Source: Paramacrobiotus metropolitanus (taxonomy: Eukaryota; Tardigrada; Eutardigrada; Parachela; Macrobiotidae). From it: 64,000 nucleotides of DNA. The stretch lies in NCBI RefSeq assembly GCF_019649055.1, contig NW_026570365.1:62001-126000 (forward strand). Direction: 5' to 3'. Shown here piece after piece: positions 1 to 11,927 of the stretch; the stretch's first letter is position 1; the number at the start of each line of letters is the position of its first letter. Both the position numbers and the translations under genes were made by a program. The notes beneath the pieces are model-generated. The model made no database searches, was not told the origin of the DNA, and worked only from the letters and a program-made list of their open reading frames with translations.

Positions 1-1421
1 ACAGAACGAAAACGTTGTTTATCACACCAGTTTGATATTTGAAATTTGGGCTGCGGTTCGAGGCGTTGTACAGTATAACGAGTACGGATCCCGTACACCG
101 CCTTTTTTGTTGATGTTTTACTTGTTATCCTGCCCAGAATAGGAGTTCGGGGTGTAAACAATTCCATAAATCAAGAAGAACTTTTCCGGATAACTGAAAC
201 AGAATATAGTCGAATATCGCGTACATGTAGAATTCTTTAAAATTATTATAATGTTGCAGATTTCTGTATAGCTTCTTGGACTTGGAGTATGCGGGTAATA
301 AGTAGCATTTCAACAAAGGAGTAAATGTCACCTGGGCTCTCTTTTGATAACATCAGCCACCTAAGTCTGCGTAGATGTCACATGCAGTCACATGCAGCTT
401 CCGTAACGAGGACAGTGAAGTTTAATCTCTTATGTACTGTATCCTTAAGTATTCTTAAGGAGTCCTTATGTATTCTTAAGTTTTCTTATGTATTATGTTT
501 TCTTCTGTTTCTTGTTTGTAGAATTTTGTTCTTCGGTGGATTAAGATTACGGAGATTACGGGTTAAGTACATACTCGTATGTAAGATTAAGCGATAGAAA
601 TAGGCGTGACTGCAGAAGACTACAAAAGAAAACTACCAATACATACTGTCCGAGACTGTATAAAATACATGATCTTCAGTACTACGGGTGGCTATGCACA
701 CTACCGCTGATTACAAACACACCGAAAGTTGCTTTAATAATTATTCAAAGTTTTCACGCGTGGCTACGCAGGTTACGGTTCTACCGTACTACAGACTGAC
801 GATGTTGGCCAAAAAAGATTATGTAGAAAACGAACTTAACCGTGCTGTATCTGTACTTGGATTTTTTTCGTAATTTTATCGCTTTAACTATGTATTTGTT
901 TTCATATTTTGCTCTCGACGACTCAGGTCACAGTCAGATGTTGAAAGTTCCTAAGGAAATGAAGTTTACAGAAATGATCACTCTCATAGTGAAAACTTTG
1001 GTTATCAATTTGGAAGCATAAACACCAGACACTCTCCATAAAAAAAACGTAGGAGACAACGCGAACTGGTGGTTGAGCACAGCCGAAGAACCGGTTTTAC
1101 GTGTATGCAAATTTCAAAGATTTCGATTCTCAACACATTCTATTTGTTTAGACAAGTAAAGGACCGAACAAAGCAAGTCGAAAGGCAAGTCGTGCGATCG
1201 GCAGTCGTACATGTAACGTGCCACGTCAGGTGGCACCGGTGACTGGAGAGCAAAATCTGAAAACATATACGCAAAGAGAGCAGAATATGAGAAAAATGGA
1301 AGTATGTGCTAGCTGAATATTTACTACTCTACTATGTTTGCAAAATGTATTATCCTCGTAACCGGAACAATACGGAATGGTGGGATTTTCAGAAAAGCAG
1401 TATTGTGGGATTTGTTTTCAG
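1..1421. other. No recognised gene upstream of the kinase
   Basis: I see no open frame with recognisable similarity here. The N-terminal exon or exons of the kinase that begins at 1422 should lie upstream in this stretch or outside the window, but I could not place them. Confidence 0.4.
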
Positions 1422-4400
1422 GGTTATTTGTACATACCACATTACCTTCCACGATTCCAACGACGGATCTATTCAAATTAATGATTTCCTTATTGAACCG
1501 AATAGCGATTTAGGATGTGGATCGTTTTGTACGTACCACGTAGCGTCGTGTACAAAAGATTTTGGACTGTATGCCATCAAGTCAGTTTCCAAAACGAAAG
1601 CTCAAAGAAACTCCATGCTGTTTAAGTAAGTCTTGCATTCGAAGATTCTGCAAAGTTTGACAATTTTTTGAAGATGTGCTTAGTAGTGCTAAGTGTTTAA
1701 GGGAAGTCGCCCGTGTTCGTGTACATTTCCCCGACAGATCGTTCTTGCACGGATCCGGACTTGCACGATTTTTTTGGAATTTTAAAATAATTTTACAATA
1801 TTTTAAATTCATTTCAATATTTAAAAAACATGCGAGAACAGTGAACATCGTAAGAACGATCTCCATGGCAAGTTCACTTACGTGCAAAGTTTGCAAGAGA
1901 TCGGTCCATAATAAGATTTTAGGCACAAATGAATGCATTGTGTCATAAAGTCCCTTTCGGAATCTTGTTACCGTATCAACTCTTCAACCCGACGGTGCGC
2001 GCGAAAACGGATTTTACGCCTATGTTAACAAATCTTTTGGCCACCCATTGTTGAAAAACGATTCAAAAAAGTTTATGGAAAAGCGCGAAAGCAAACGTTA
2101 CCGTGGATGCGCATGAATTCAGTGCTACGTACCGTACGAGTAATATGTACCTGGCTAAAAAACCCATACAGGTTAAAGCGTTAATGCCGTTCACCGCATT
2201 TTTATTAGGTTTTGTGTTGTCTTGGAAAATGGGAAACTGTTCGAGTTTGCCGCTTGTCAAATTACTAACAGTAACCGTTCATCTTAAATCACAAAACTTC
2301 AGTCTTACTCCGTGATCGAAATACGGTGATTGTTAGAGTACAATATGGGATTAGGAACGGGCCAATTTCGTGGTAGTTTGTCAGTTACCGCTGCATCTGG
2401 CGACAGTTTCTTGAGCACTGGAGCAATACTGCGCCATTGTAGAGTACACTGTATACTGTACACCTGTTTTGGTTATTTAAATGAGTTTTCATTTTAAATG
2501 GTTATTTAAATGGTTTCCATTGTTTTGAAAATCGGAATCCGTATCCGGAAAATCGGAAAATCGTGACGTAGTAACTGATGATAATTTCAGGCAGTCGAAA
2601 AACCCCTTTTACCACATTGAGAGGGAAGCATCCATACTGAAGCAAATTTATCATCCCAACATTGCCAAACTCTTTGAGATCATGGACGATCCGAAAGAAG
2701 ACATCTTGTACTTTGTATTTGAATACATGGATCGTGGTTCCATATTAGTCATTCCAACTGGTAAGTGGTCTTTGGGGGATCAGGAGTTTTAGGTTTATGC
2801 TCGGGTGCGCTGACAAGTATCGCTGACCAGATTAGTTTGAGAAATAGCGGGGTTGACTGCAGCTGATACCATTGGAAAACATGGTCAACAGTGGTACGGC
2901 TTATGTCGCAGTCGCAATGAACGACCTTTTGTTTTGGTTGCAGACGCCCCTTTACAAGAGCCAGTGGCGATATCGTACTTCCGCGATGTAAGTGCAAGTT
3001 CACGAAGTCGATCAACACAACTATAGCACGGCAAAGGACCCAATAACTGTAACGAGCTACAGCGCTCACCCAGCAACTGTAAAATTTTTTAAAGCGCAGC
3101 TGGAAACACACATTGCACTGTGCGTCGGGCAATGTGACTATAAAGGCAATGGAATGACCAGAAGCGGCCACCAATGACCAAAGTAAAAAAGCAAACCTAT
3201 GAAATAGTGAAAAGCTAAGTCGGGAAGGAGGAGAACGATTTTTCTCAACATTCAAGGGGGCGGGCGAAATTTACAGCAAGTTCGTGATCGTTTTGCAAAC
3301 TCCCACAAATTTCGTCGAAGGGTGGGTTTTGCTCTGGGTAATGAATATTATGAGAAGCTGGCATGATTGTGTAATACACGCATTTGATTAAAATCCTTCG
3401 CGAGAAGCCAACGAGCAGGTTGACTGAAAAAATTGTTAGCAATTCAACTGAAAATAACGAATACATTTCTTCTTGGTGATACATGTGCTTTGCTGACCTA
3501 CTCGTACTAAGGTGTTCAGTAAGTTATACCCATTTAAAAAAGACAGCAGTTAAAACCGAGCAGTAAAAAATAGTTGTTGCGTTTTACACTTCGAGTATAA
3601 AAAAAACGGCTGAAAACAAATTTAGTTAACACACCTGTCCCAACTTGGCTGATCAGGGCTGTGTTTCAAATTAATGCCAGAGCGGTCATTTGGTCGCTTA
3701 AGGAAAATTGCCCGGTGCATGGCGTCGAAAATGGGATACATACACTAAAGCTTTCGCTTTCGCGCACTCCAAAATTCAGATCACTATTGTGCACCAAAAG
3801 TCGGGTAATAACCAGATTTTTGGTGCACAACAATGCATTTAAACTTTTCTCCACTTTAGCACGCCATATCTCGACAACCGGATGTTGCACGCGCAAACGG
3901 TTTTCAGAACAATGTATACAAATGTTTTAGCTTTAGAATTACATAAAATATAACAAAAAGGGGATTCGGGGTGCGTGAAAGTTTTAGTGTATGTTTCCCA
4001 TTTTTAACGCTATGTACCCTGCCATTTTCCTTAAGTGGACAACTATCTTAAGTGAATGAGCGATTGTCGTTCAGGTGGCCACCTGAAATATAAAAGTCCA
4101 CAACTAGCTTTTCTTTCGGCTTTTTCGATTCAACAGGGTGTACTCTTCTCAGAGTACCTGAAATTTTTAAAAAGCTAGTTTTTTTGTGGAACTGTAAATA
4201 GCTTTTTCAAAAATTTCTGGTACTCTGTGAAGGATATATCCTGTTTATTTGAAGTTTATTCGAAGAAAAATACCGGCAGAAAATCGAGTTGTGGAGTTTT
4301 CTGTTTCGGAAGGTCGACTTAAACGACCATACGAGTAGATGTTAAGGTTTATCGTACCAGTTCTTTAGTTTCGGCACTGAGAAATCGTGTTTTCAGGTGC

Positions 4401-4546
4401 TGTACGGCGTCGAATATTTGCATTCGAAGAATATCATTCATCGTGATCTCAAACCGGAAAACATGTTGTTAAACTCCTTCGGGAGAGTGAAGTTAGTTGA
4501 TTTCGGCCTGAGTTTCGTCCATGAGGAAGAAAACGATCGGGCAAAG
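1422..4546 (+). CDS. CaMKK-like protein kinase, 5' part (four exons)
   Basis: Ser/Thr kinase of the Ca2+/calmodulin-dependent kinase kinase group, which phosphorylates CaMKI/IV and AMPK. Exons read as 1422-1625, 2591-2760, 2944-2987 and 4397-4546, each with AG before and GT after, and phases that join without a break. Visible elements: a degenerate glycine loop (GCGSFC, third glycine replaced), the VAIK lysine in LYAIKS, the family phrase [11 protein letters not shown], the hinge [20 protein letters not shown], the catalytic loop [10 protein letters not shown] and the magnesium motif DFGLS. CaMKKs usually have an Arg/Pro-rich insert after the VAIK strand; here that link is short and not proline rich. 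The N-terminus is missing. The chain stops at a splice donor (4547) just after DFG, and the remaining lobe is found only on the opposite strand at 5526-6265. CaMKK is the best family match; orthology to a particular member is not claimed. Confidence 0.85.
3697..4036. repeat. Inverted-repeat element (MITE-like) in a kinase intron
   Basis: The left end contains CTTAAGGAAAATTGCC and then ATGGGATACATACACTAAA. The right end, read on the other strand, gives CTTAAGGAAAATGGCAG and ATGGGAAACATACACTAAA. The arms are about 75 bp with scattered mismatches and flank about 190 bp with no coding potential. It lies in the intron between kinase exons 2944-2987 and 4397-4546. No target-site duplication was clear. 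Confidence 0.7.
4092..4300. repeat. Second inverted-repeat element in the same kinase intron
   Basis: Near-complete foldback. The left end reads AAAAGTCCACAACTAGC; the right end on the opposite strand reads AAAACTCCACAACTCGA. The inner arms pair AGAGTACCTGAAATTTTT with its counterpart at 4210-4233. This is a different family from the element 60 bp upstream. Confidence 0.7.
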
Positions 4547-4622
4547 GTAAAGTGGGCCGACCCAGCCACGACTGTATACTTTCTTTATTGTGAAATCATC
4601 GACAAGAGAATGCCGGTTTCAG

Positions 4623-4867
4623 GACAATGACAGCGTCCGTGATTTCGCCAATCATGCGACTTCGTTACTCACCGCTAACTGGATATATGCACCCGTTGTC
4701 ACCATCTTCACCGGTACCGCCGCAGTCCTGCTCAACATATTGGTCCTAAATGCCTTATTGCGACGTGAAAACATGGCCGTGCCCTTTACCGTGTACCTGA
4801 TTAACCTGATGATGGCTAATATTCAGTTTGTTATTTTTGGAAACCCTCTTGATATTGTCAACAGTGG
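4623..4867 (+). CDS. Rhodopsin-family GPCR exon, TM1-TM2 (fragment)
   Basis: A single exon between an AG (4621-4622) and a GT (4868-4869). It encodes a hydrophobic helix with the TM1 pattern [20 protein letters not shown] (the asparagine is the TM1 signature), a short basic loop RREN, and a TM2-like segment [18 protein letters not shown] in which the usual LAxAD is replaced by LMMAN. It starts only 76 bp after the donor of the last + strand kinase exon and lies inside the region separating the two kinase halves, so it does not belong to the kinase. The same-strand TM5-TM7 exons at 14747-15496 could be the rest of this receptor, but no convincing TM3-TM4 exon was found in the 10 kb between. 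It may therefore be an orphan exon. Confidence 0.65.
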
Positions 4868-5164
4868 GTAAAGCACATGGTATTTGGGATGGGCGGTGTG
4901 AACGTTGTATCTGTATGCTTAATGTGTCGTGCAATGCGCTATGGTCTCGGCGCAGGTTAGGGCGCTCTAAAAGATTACGGGAATAAATAAGATGTGTAGC
5001 CTTCCTACTCTATCTGCAGCTATGCGTATTTTTTTTCACTTGACTTTGGCATGGTTGTATCTATGAACAATTTTCGCAGCTATAAACAATCTCGTATTCA
5101 TTTGCGTTAAAATTCTGCTTTATAAGACAGGACAAATAAACGGCCGTATATGAGTAAGTAGTCT

Positions 5165-5290
5165 TTGCCTCCTCCTTCCGTCTTCTTATTTTTGTCAGTA
5201 ACCTTCTCCTTCGCCTTCTCTTTTTGCCTTTTCCGCCTTTTCCTTCTCTTTCCCCTTCCAATTTTTAGGCCTCTGCCTTCTGGCATTTTG
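5165..5290. repeat. Pyrimidine-rich low-complexity tract
   Basis: Runs of CTTCGCCTTCTCTTTTTGCC type. Read on the other strand it resembles the GGCAAAGG-rich repeats at 6694-6835 and 21715-21800, so all three may be one repeat family. Confidence 0.5.
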
Positions 5291-5525
5291 TCATACAGAT
5301 ACTTCAGCTGCCGTGGGCGCTATACTGAATTGACGAGGAATCAGCGATCTCAATAGAAAGCCGGTTGTGTTGACCTTTGAGAACGATAATGACTCCACCA
5401 CATCGTTTTTGAACTTTCCCTCATTACGTTTTACGCAAGTAGTGTCCGAATAATAAAAAGCGTATCGTTACAACTGTAGTACAGTTGTTCATGTACAACA
5501 CCATGCGTTCGATGCCTTCTTGTAC

Positions 5526-6265
5526 TTATGGATCTCTTTGCGGATGTGGATGGTTTTGCATATTATTTAAAAGGACCCAATTGCATGGTTGGAAGGAAAA
5601 ATATTGGCAGGATTTGCAGCGTTCTGGAAGGTAGTGCGAAGAATTTTTCCAAAGAAAAGCCGTAGAAGACAAGATGGCCTTCAGTTGCAGTCGCTCTGCG
5701 ACTATCTTCTCCAACATTCTGGAAAAAAAGCAAAGGCAAGTTTAACAATTTCGTCGATACCAAAACACAATTTTCCGCAAATATGTGTGTCTAATAAGGA
5801 GCCAGCATTCGCGACTTCACCAGTACGATCACAAATGCACCATAACGAAGCAGAAAGATCTTCTAAACTAAAACAGCTTTAAACGCATAAGAGGAATTTT
5901 TCAAAATACGCGAGGTCTGAAAGCCAGAATCAGCTGAAAAACATGCAGAAACAAATATTTTACATAAGAAACACACACAAAATCCAAAAACAGCCATACC
6001 CTTTAAGCAATGCACGGACATTCAGCGAAACCTGGCAGCAAGTTTTTGTGGGGATGACAACTTGGTCCTTCTGAATCATGCGGTAGAGTTGATATAGATT
6101 ATCGTGAACGAAAGGTACTTGTCCAAATAACAATGCGAATAAAGTGACACCCAGTGCCCACATCTCCATGGCCTTTGCGGAGTAACCGCTTGTTATTTCC
6201 TCGTTAAGACATTCGGGAGCGGTAAAGGCTGGCGTACCGTACGGCAGACGAGTAGTACATTTCCT
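5526..6265 (-). CDS. CaMKK-like protein kinase, 3' part (two exons, opposite strand)
   Basis: Two - strand exons, 6265-6000 and 5718-5526, encode the rest of a CaMKK-type C-lobe. The first opens with RKCTTRLPYGTPAFTAPE, matching the activation segment and APE motif, then MEMWALGVTLFALLFGQVPF. The second gives LLKGMLEKIVAERLQLKAIL (kinase subdomain XI with its conserved arginine) and runs to a stop at 5526. The first exon begins in phase 0, exactly the phase in which the + strand half ends at 4546, and the protein joins after DFG with no gap or overlap. The invariant aspartate of helix F is glutamate here (MEMW instead of DxW). The tail after the kinase domain is about 45 residues, with no clear calmodulin-binding helix. 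On the same strand these two exons would finish the gene normally; as written they cannot be cis-spliced. Confidence 0.82.
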
Positions 6266-6693
6266 CTAATTTTAGTTATCGCATTTGTTTTTCTTGTTTT
6301 GAACCCTTTGTTTTGAACCCTACAAAAGAAGGTATTACTGATGTCACATTTTTGCAGCAGTATGTTGCTCTAACAAATGCAATAAAACAACACTAAAACC
6401 ATTGAAGTGTAGGATATTGTAGCGACACGATAACTGAACCTAATTCATTGTGTGGATTTTATTTTTACTTTCGATAACAAATTTTACGGAGTTTCTAAAA
6501 CATCAGGAAGAGGAAAGACATTGTTAGTCAGCGAGTTTTTTAAACTGTACAATGTTCGCACAAGTGAAGATTTCGCAATATGCGATTCCAGGATAAATCA
6601 CTCTTAATGGTTTATTTTTTGTGCGTGCGTACTACTATATATGTACGTGGGACGTCGAAATCGGAAAACTGCCAGGAGGAAGGTAATCATGGC

Positions 6694-6835
6694 GGCAAAG
6701 GCAAAGGTAAAGGTAAAATAGAGAAGGGCAAACTGAAAAGGCAAAGGTAAAGGTAAAATAGAGAAGGGCAAACTGAAAAGGCAAAGGTAAAGGGCGGGCA
6801 AAGGCAAAGTCGAAAAAGGCAAACTGTAAGGGTAG
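6694..6835. repeat. Purine-rich tandem repeat, 40-bp unit
   Basis: A 40-bp unit (GGCAAAGGTAAAGGTAAAAT followed by AGAGAAGGGCAAACTGAAAA) is present twice in full and once in part, followed by GGGCGGGCAAAGGCAAA. The same closing motif recurs at 21775-21795. Long frames across it are an effect of the repeat and do not indicate a protein. Confidence 0.75.
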
Positions 6836-7562
6836 GCCGCCTGTAAGGGTACACTGCAGCAGTATACAGTTCATTTCCTAATTTTTAGTTCAAGCCTACT
6901 GTAGTTAGTGTGGTTGTATACGCACTGTGCTTGCTGTACTGTACTACCGCTGCAATGCATACTGAATTTCATTCTAAAGGGATGTAAATAGAGCGGACGC
7001 ACAGAGCATTCTCGTTCTCTAAAGCTGTGTATAAGCACCACCCTTGTTTCCGCCTCTAAACAAAAAAATTAGGAAATCGACTGTATTCCAAGTTACCAGA
7101 ATCATTGAAAATGCATCTCTGTTATGCGTTTTGAAAAGATATGGCGCACGCGCAGCAGCTAGGGCGGTTCACTACTGTCAAAATTTTTCTACTGAACTGG
7201 CAAAGAATCAGAACAATAGTCGTAATATTTGATGTAACAACAAAGTTTGAACAGGATGACAAGGTTACCGATGTTCAACTAAAAATTTCAAGTCTTTATA
7301 AAATAAAGACATGCACCACCGCGGAGGCTCCATAGGAGCCAGCCAAAAGTGTTTGACACAGCAGTATCAAAAAGGGTAGTATATCACACTAAATCACGAA
7401 TTGCCGATAAATGATAATAACATCGAAGCAGTGGTAACGCAGTCGCATAGCCAAAAAGCTAGAAAGCAGCGCTAGCAGGGAAATTATTTCAACCATAGAA
7501 ATATGGCGTGTCATTTCATACAGTAACTAAAGACTTCACGGTTTTTTTTCCGGACGTGGTTT

Positions 7563-8018
7563 TTATCCGAGAAACCAGTTGGCTCGCGGCGGCACCATAT
7601 ACCGTGAGCGAGATCTTTGGGCAAAGCGGTAGGCCAAAGCTGGATTACGGGGCTGCTCTAGGCCCTCTGAATTTTCCAACATGGCAGCGAGGAACGCTAA
7701 GTTGGAACGTAGCAACGCGGCGGATGCGCTAGATCCGTTTTCTTCGGAGTTTTTGGTGCGGAGAAATTGCGCCGGATATTTTGGGGTTTCTGCAATTTCC
7801 GGCTGGGAGCGGGATTCGATGGCCATCGACGGTTCAGCCCGCTGCATAATGAAAAAGCGTCCTTGCGGCCACGGTTGGACTTGAAGCGAGGACTTGTCCA
7901 TGTTCGTCAACGTCGCTAGAACCCATTGAGACACACTGACCCCCAACAGCGTTACAGTGCCGAGCACAACAACCGCGGCCAGGGTGCGGTGCGCAACACA
8001 TGCTTTGCACTTGCCCAT
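7563..8018 (-). CDS. Small putative secreted or type II membrane protein, 151 aa
   Basis: Not recognised as a known family. The start at 8018 has a good context (AAAATGG). Residues 1-12 are basic and Cys-containing (MGKCKACVAHRT), followed by a hydrophobic stretch LAAVVVLGTVTLLGVSVSQW that would act as a signal peptide or anchor. The rest is polar, with arginine-rich stretches (AQRSRSRYM), and the chain ends in PPRANWFLG and a stop. A terminal glycine after FL, with basic sites upstream, would suit an amidated neuropeptide precursor, but there is only one such ending and no repeated peptide. It could equally be the first exon of a longer gene, since a GT lies in CACGGTATAT near the end. Single ORF, no transcript evidence. 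Confidence 0.4.
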   Translation of the reverse strand: MGKCKACVAHRTLAAVVVLGTVTLLGVSVSQWVLATLTNMDKSSLQVQPWPQGRFFIMQRAEPSMAIESRSQPEIAETPKYPAQFLRTKNSEENGSSASAALLRSNLAFLAAMLENSEGLEQPRNPALAYRFAQRSRSRYMVPPRANWFLG

Positions 8019-11000
8019 TTTAACAAAAGAACAGCAAAATAAGCATGCTCGCAAATTACAGGAACATTGTTTTGGTGCAGATTATCACCGCAAACAAAAC
8101 GTACCCTAGTTGTCGTACGTACTTTCCTTCGCACCCTATATATTCGTAAAATCTGCGCACATTTTAACCGTTCCGCTACGACATTTTAACAACCCCGCTT
8201 CATTTGGGGCGTTGTCCGGTTTGTGCGTCATTATGGGATTTCACTGAGTATTTTAACTCTGTAGTGCGTTTGCGCGATCACAAGTACAACGTCAATTAAA
8301 AAGAAAAGTGCAATAAGGAATAGTGCAATTTTATAACATGGCTGGTGAAGATGACATTGCGTGATGTGCTTGCAAGCTGTTTCCGCCTCAAAATTTCAAC
8401 AGGATGCGCGCTTGAAACAAAAATAAACAGGGATGCATTTTACACCCAAGTGGGATGCTTCCGGATTTAGTTTCCCAATGACTTAATGACCGCCCACCAG
8501 CTCGTATGCGGTAGGGCAAAACGCTCAGCTCTAAATAGACACCTGGCTTTGTACAGATAGATTGCAACTCGTACGCGGTACGCAGGGATTTCGTGGCTGA
8601 GAAGAGGCGGAGAAATGGAAGAAAAGATTTTCGAAGTATGAGCGAAAACTGAAAAACACTGGAAAAGCGCACATTCTGGAAACAGAAAAAATTTTTGCAC
8701 AGTCGACACATAAAAAACGTTTTCGAAATTAATTCTTAAAAAACATACAAATCTGTTACGTTTCCATAAAAACAGAAAATATGAATCCTATAAATTATAA
8801 GCATTTTGTAAACTGATCTGAGACTACTGCAAGACCATTTCTTGTTGCATCGTAAAACGGCAGCCTGTCCGTGCCAGCCCAGTCCAGCAGTACCTGGGTA
8901 ATGCCATAAACATGCTTTATTAGGCATCTGTATCCCAGCTGATTGTTTCCATCTCATGAGAACACCTAAATCGATGCTGACATCACAGTGCCCAATTATT
9001 ACTTCCTAGTTGAGCGACTCAGCAGCATTCTCGTCCGGCAGGCTGCGCATCATGTTTGTCTAAATAATGTTCAATATCCGGTTCGTAATTGGTAACCATT
9101 ACGTACTATGTTGTGATTTTACAAGCCCGTTGCAAAAATCGGGGAAAACTATAACAGTGAAATTCGGTAAAGCCTAGCTTAACCCTCCAGCGGGAGGTAC
9201 CCGAAGGAGTGCGAGTTTCCTTATGAAAATCGGGATTTCCCGATGAAAAAATTCAATTAACAAAGGGAATTTTTTATGAGTTTGTGCTGACCATAGGTCA
9301 GCCGTGGTGACTATGTTGTCGCCTGACGCCAATGCCCATGGACAGTCTACAGCATATAAACGTTTAATTCTGTAATAACTAGTCGAAAAATAATTACACA
9401 AAAGCAACAACTTCATTAAATAGCCCAAAAAAGAACTTTAAAACAGAAGTATAGAAGTGGTCAACGAGTTGACCACTGGTACAATAAATTAAAAATGACC
9501 AAAAGACATTTTCATGCATTTTGACCATTACTACTGTACTGATAAAATATAGATTATTACAGTCACATGGTGCTCCACGAAGCGCTCTTTACAAAGTTTA
9601 ACATAACACTTGCGTCATTTCGGGCACGGCAACCCGCCTTTATGTTTGCTTGTATTGCCTGCGGTTCTATGCTTCCTGGATTGGGCCAGTGGCTACAAAT
9701 GCCATTATCAGAAAAGCGGCGGGGGTAGTCCAGGCTGTCCAGCTGGGTAGGAAAGTAACCCGGAAGTAATGTGCACATCGCCAATGTGCACAGTACAGTG
9801 CGCAATCGTTCTTGTTTGCAATCGCCCGAGTCTAGCCAAAGTTTCCATGTTTTTTTAAAGCTACCCAGCCCCACTTGCTTAGTTTATCCAAGTGATGCAT
9901 CGCAAATGTACGTAGAAACGCGTCAGAGCGTAGTATTGTGCTTCCATTTTACATTGTCATACACACAGTTTCCTCGAACGTGTTGCTGTCTGAACTCTGA
10001 AGGCTGACAACCTTCGAGACAATTTTACTATTTTGAAGACCGCCCGGGGAGCTGATCCGCAGAAGCGCTTTTTGCCAGCTCGCGATAACCGGAACGGTGT
10101 GGCGCATGTCTCCTTACAAACCGACAGCAACTTGATCCGGTTACGTTATAAAGAGCTGATGTCGAAATTGCACCCGCCCGTGTATTCAGGACCCTTCATG
10201 GGCAATGGCGTCAGCCGACGACACACGTTTTTGACGGACTGTGGTCATCTATGGTTCAACCTACAGTGTCCGTGTTAACCGTTTTTAGATAAAGCGTTCT
10301 CAGGTGTACCTTGTGGATTTATCTCCGGTTTAATTATTCATTCACTAATTAATTAATGAGCAAGACCTACGGCAGCTAGAAAAGTCCAAAATTAACGATA
10401 TTTGCGGACCTGTCGTTAGTAATTAACTTGAGACAAAGGCTTCAATTACGTTTTTACTGCTGCTTCGAAGTCCCCTTTTGCTTTTTGTGCATCGGGATAC
10501 CGATTAACTGTTTCCGATCACTGGGAAAAAAATCCCAAACACCTTGTCGTCGCCTGACGCCAATGCCCGTCAACGGGTTAAGCCATTCAAGGTACTTCGG
10601 CACGTCACTCTACTGTTCGTTCGTCACTCTACTGTTCCATTGCGGTGTGGGGTAGGCTACATAAACAGTATAGGACAGCCTGACTGTGTGCTCTACGAAG
10701 GCATCCAGTGCAGAGTAGCTAGATAAAATCTAGCCTTACTACTGGAGCGCATTCGTGATTCTCGCCGAGACTGCAGACTGGCAGTGTGTCATTTTGACGT
10801 CACTAACAAACAGGGATATTACAGTGCGCCAACAGGAGAATCATGCATTCGCTCTGTTTCTGTTCGTGTGCTGTCATATGGGCGGTGGTGTAATACCGTG
10901 GCCATAGCACTAGCGCTTGATTTAAGAATACTGTAAACATTTTGATCACACGTTTTTTGCTCGTTTGCAAAGGATGGTTTTTTTGTGAATTTTCATGTAT

Positions 11001-11927
11001 CTGCCCGATTACCAAACAGCATAGTTTGCAAACGCGCGGTATTTAAAAAGTGCCGGGCTCAGCACTTGTTGTTATGGGCCTACGATGACTTCCCGGCGCA
11101 CCTTAGGCGCACGGCTGCCAACCGCCACAGGGTACCATCCCGGCGAGAATCATCAATTCACTGCGTCGCGCTTAGTGTCCACCGGTGTTTGTTTGAATCG
11201 GGCTTGTGTGTACGTGGATGTGGTGGATGATGCCTTCAGTACCTGTGGTAAATTGTGGTGACAAGCGGTAAATTGTGGCGACATTTACCGTGGTTACATG
11301 TCTGGATCTATGCAGTACTTCGTACTGTCACAAGTAGTGCTACCTACCTATACTTTATAATCTACAATACATATGGGGAAACATGGGGTGTCCCTAACTA
11401 ATAGCTTCTACTCATAAAAAAGGGATAAATGGAAGAAAATACAAAAAAATGGATAAATCAAGATCCGAGACACTGATATCTGAGACCAAAATCCACTTCC
11501 AGAGCGGCACTTCCATAGCTGAACGCCATTATGGGCTGTTACAGTATGCCCCGTCACAGTACTTTACAGTTAACCCGAGGAATAATTAGCACTAACCATG
11601 GTAACTCGATACCAGATCGTCGTATCTGTCCGAAAACTGTGTCGTAATACACTGTCAGTCCCACAAACTATTTATTTGCTTTGGATGTACTAAATCGTAC
11701 TCATTGACAGCCCTTGAAACTGCTTTCCAGCTGTTTCGGGAACTCACAGTTGGTGCAACTAGGCCAAACAACCGTCATTATTGTATACAAATTTTAATAA
11801 ATAGCGTTTGAGTTGAAGACGTCTTAGTAAACCAAACTCTGATGATAAAACTGATAATATTACCGCGAACGTAGACTGTCTCGAAAACCGGTGAATAACA
11901 TAAAAACCAAAAATCTTTCGCGGCTGT
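8019..11927. other. Intergenic stretch, short repeats only
   Basis: No supported gene. A 20-bp word, GTCGCCTGACGCCAATGCCC, occurs at 9318-9337 and again at 10548-10567. GGTAAATTGTGG occurs at 11247 and 11267, the second as part of a palindromic 23-mer that recurs at 12888. Open frames here are short and lack recognisable similarity. Confidence 0.5.

Noticed and set aside
7426-7442. AAGCAGTGGTAACGCAG resembling a cDNA-library adaptor
   Set aside because: Lacks three internal bases of the adaptor, and the flanks are ordinary genomic sequence; taken as chance.
9564-9700. A + strand frame after an AG, with FNITLASFRARQPAFMF and ACGSMLPGLGQW, as a GPCR TM4 exon
   Set aside because: Suggestive hydrophobicity only; no DRY-like motif before it and no adjoining TM3 exon. 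Could be the missing exon of the 4.6 and 14.7 kb fragments but not supportable.
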